A stretch of DNA of 6,726 bases, from the NCBI GenBank assembly GCA_030620915.1, contig JAUXIR010000081.1, positions 1 to 6,726 on the forward strand. Direction: 5' to 3'. A program made the position numbers and the translations under genes. The notes under the pieces are model-generated. The model made no database searches and was not told where the DNA came from. It saw only the letters and a program-made list of their open reading frames with translations. Shown here piece after piece: positions 5,429-6,726 of this stretch. Origin of the DNA: Geopsychrobacter sp. GTDB taxonomy: Bacteria; Desulfobacterota; Desulfuromonadia; Desulfuromonadales; Geopsychrobacteraceae. Position 1 is the first letter of the stretch, and the number at the start of each line of letters is the position of its first letter.

Positions 5429-5451
5429 CCTGACCGGCAACTAGGGTCAGG
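5429..5451 (+). other. Hairpin between glpX and the kinase-like gene
   Basis: A 7-bp stem (CCTGACC 5429-5435 with GGTCAGG 5445-5451) encloses a 9-nt loop and ends just before the GGAG (5458-5461) of the next gene. No U-tract follows, so it is not a classic terminator. It could act in mRNA processing or stability, or tune read-through or translation between the two genes. Confidence 0.4.
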
Positions 5452-5470
5452 CAGACTGGAGAAGAGAAAG

Positions 5471-6298
5471 ATGGCGATCATCACGGTTTCCCGCGAGATG
5501 GGTAGCGGCGGCATCCCTATCGTTCAAAAAGCAGCCGAGACACTCGGATACCGACTCATCGACGGCGAAATGATTGAGACCATAGCGCCGGAGTATGGCC
5601 TGACTCGCGAAGTTCTAACCCAGATAGACGAAAAGCCTCCAGCATTCATCGACCACCTCGATCGCCAGATCGAGCTGGGCATGAATCGCATCCAGCTGAT
5701 TGTTCTGGAGCAGGCGCTGCAAGGCGACGTTGTAATCTACGGACGCGGCGGGCAGGACCTGCTGGAAGGGATCGACAATGTCTTTCGGGTGCGGGTCATC
5801 GCCCCATTCGAGCTGCGGGTTGAACGCTGGGCCGAGCGCGAATGGATCGATCCTGACTTGGCCTACAGCCTGGTGCGCAAAAATGACCAGCAGCGCGCCG
5901 GATTCATAAAGTACTACTATGACCGCGATTGGGATAATCCCATCGACTACGATCTCGTCATCAATACCGCCAAGCTGAGCGAGGAGACGGCAGTTCGACA
6001 GATTGTCGCCGGAGTTAAAGACGAAAATCTGCTGCAGATGAAAAAACAGTCGAAGGAGCGGCTGCGTGATCTGATCATCCAGAAAAAAATCCAGATCGCC
6101 CGGCATGCCGATGATCGCATCGAGGACCTGACCTTCCAAATCGGTGTCGAGAAGGGCCATGTCACCATGGAAGGCCACGTTTACAGTGAAGCGGAGAAGC
6201 TTGCAGCCATCGACGATGCGAAGTCGATCGAAGGAGTGACCGGAGTCACCGCTAACCTCAAGGTTGTTGGCTATCGTTCGGTGCCGCGAGACCACTGA
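5471..6298 (+). CDS. Cytidylate-kinase-like protein with C-terminal BON domain
   Basis: The 275-residue product has two parts. Residues 1-185 match the cytidylate-kinase-like family (Cytidylate_kin2): a P-loop-like ISxRxxGSGG-type start (VSREMGSGG, 6-14), LGYRLIDGEMI (25-35), VIYGRGGQDLL (88-98), a FRVRVIAPFELRVER stretch (105-119), and KNDQQRAGFIKYYY (137-150) followed by DYDLVINTAKLS (159-170). The usual P-loop lysine (GxGK[ST]) is not present, as is typical for this family. A charged helical linker (186-209) leads to a BON domain (about 206-268) with the pattern VEKGHVTMEGHVYSEAEK and GVTGVTANLKVV. BON domains usually occur in periplasmic or membrane-linked proteins and are thought to bind lipids or other ligands, yet no signal peptide is present. 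GGAG lies 9 nt before the ATG. Substrate and role are unknown; it is not the essential Cmk by sequence. Confidence 0.88.
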   Translation: MAIITVSREMGSGGIPIVQKAAETLGYRLIDGEMIETIAPEYGLTREVLTQIDEKPPAFIDHLDRQIELGMNRIQLIVLEQALQGDVVIYGRGGQDLLEGIDNVFRVRVIAPFELRVERWAEREWIDPDLAYSLVRKNDQQRAGFIKYYYDRDWDNPIDYDLVINTAKLSEETAVRQIVAGVKDENLLQMKKQSKERLRDLIIQKKIQIARHADDRIEDLTFQIGVEKGHVTMEGHVYSEAEKLAAIDDAKSIEGVTGVTANLKVVGYRSVPRDH

Positions 6299-6355
6299 TA
6301 TTTGCTGACGGCCATCAGTCCGACTCTGCAGGCCGAGGCACAGGAGAAATTCAAA

Positions 6356-6726
6356 ATGGCAGGACACAGTAAATGGGCGAACATCAAACACCGCAAGGGC
6401 GCGCAGGATGCCAAGCGAGGTAAGATTTTCACCAAACTGATTAAAGAGATTACGATTTCAGCCAAAATCGGCGGCGGCGATCTTGAGGCCAACTCTCGCT
6501 TGCGTCTGGCAGTCGACAAGGCCAAGCAGGGCAACATGCCGAAAGATAATATTGAGCGCGCGATCAAAAAGGGGACCGGCGATCTCGACGGAGTTGTCTA
6601 CGAAGAGGGTATCTTTGAGGGCTACGGTCCCGGCGGTGTCGCGGTTATCGTCGAATTCATGACCGATAACCGGGTCCGCACCGTCGCCGATGTGCGTCAC
6701 GCCTTCAACAAATATGGCGGAAGCCT
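6356..6726 (+). CDS. yebC: YebC/TACO1 family protein, 3'-truncated by the window end
   Basis: Only the first 123 of an expected roughly 245-250 residues are present; the frame is still open at the last base. The start [21 protein letters not shown] (1-21) is the family hallmark, followed by [18 protein letters not shown] (25-42), the [12 protein letters not shown] helix (46-57), [14 protein letters not shown] (60-73) and [13 protein letters not shown] (82-94). YebC proteins were long described as DNA-binding regulators. TACO1 and some bacterial members act in translation, including at polyproline stretches. AGGAG (6342-6346) lies 9 nt before the ATG. It follows the kinase-like gene by 57 nt on the same strand and is probably co-transcribed with it. 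In many bacteria ruvC and ruvAB come next, but that lies outside the window. Confidence 0.96.
   Translation, partial: MAGHSKWANIKHRKGAQDAKRGKIFTKLIKEITISAKIGGGDLEANSRLRLAVDKAKQGNMPKDNIERAIKKGTGDLDGVVYEEGIFEGYGPGGVAVIVEFMTDNRVRTVADVRHAFNKYGGS

Noticed and set aside
5615..6391. Minus-strand open frame (258 codons) opposite the kinase/BON gene
   Set aside because: The plus-strand product has clear domain motifs and a good ribosome site. The opposite frame has no recognisable family and also overlaps the yebC start.

Overview
The window reads as chromosomal DNA from a bacterium of moderate GC content. The gene families (a DUF362 protein ending in a two-cluster ferredoxin domain, a stand-alone Nfu Fe-S protein, a MidA-type methyltransferase, GlpX, a cytidylate-kinase-like/BON protein next to yebC) would fit an anaerobic delta-proteobacterium of the Desulfuromonas/Geobacter group. 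That placement is inferred from gene content alone. I see no insertion sequences, tRNA, rRNA or CRISPR array.

Layout. Positions 27-1178 (+) encode a DUF362 protein with a C-terminal 2x[4Fe-4S] domain. It converges, with no intervening base, on a minus-strand gene (1179-1808) whose product joins a DeoR-type helix-turn-helix to a NosL-like, cysteine-rich domain. Upstream of that regulator lies about 480 bp without a confident gene (1809-2287). This stretch holds a candidate promoter, several inverted repeats, a doubtful small ORF and a strong hairpin terminator. Next come three minus-strand genes that read as one cluster in the order rhodanese (exported) -> MidA-like methyltransferase -> Nfu, with a candidate extra promoter before nfu and the terminator after it. 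From 4334 the direction flips: glpX (class II fructose-1,6-bisphosphatase), a cytidylate-kinase-like protein with a C-terminal BON domain, and yebC (cut off by the window end) all run on the plus strand and may be co-transcribed.

How the parts may work together. The rhodanese/MidA/Nfu group suggests sulfur handling and maturation of Fe-S or respiratory proteins. The glpX-kinase-yebC group mixes gluconeogenesis, an unassigned nucleotide-kinase-like protein and a translation or regulatory factor, and looks like housekeeping. The most unusual item is the DeoR-HTH/NosL-like fusion. NosL proteins are Cu(I)-binding lipoproteins; here a cytoplasmic version with nine cysteines sits on a DNA-binding domain, and a perfect dyad overlaps the -35 of its own candidate promoter. 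A metal- or redox-responsive autoregulated repressor is a testable reading of this, not a demonstrated function.
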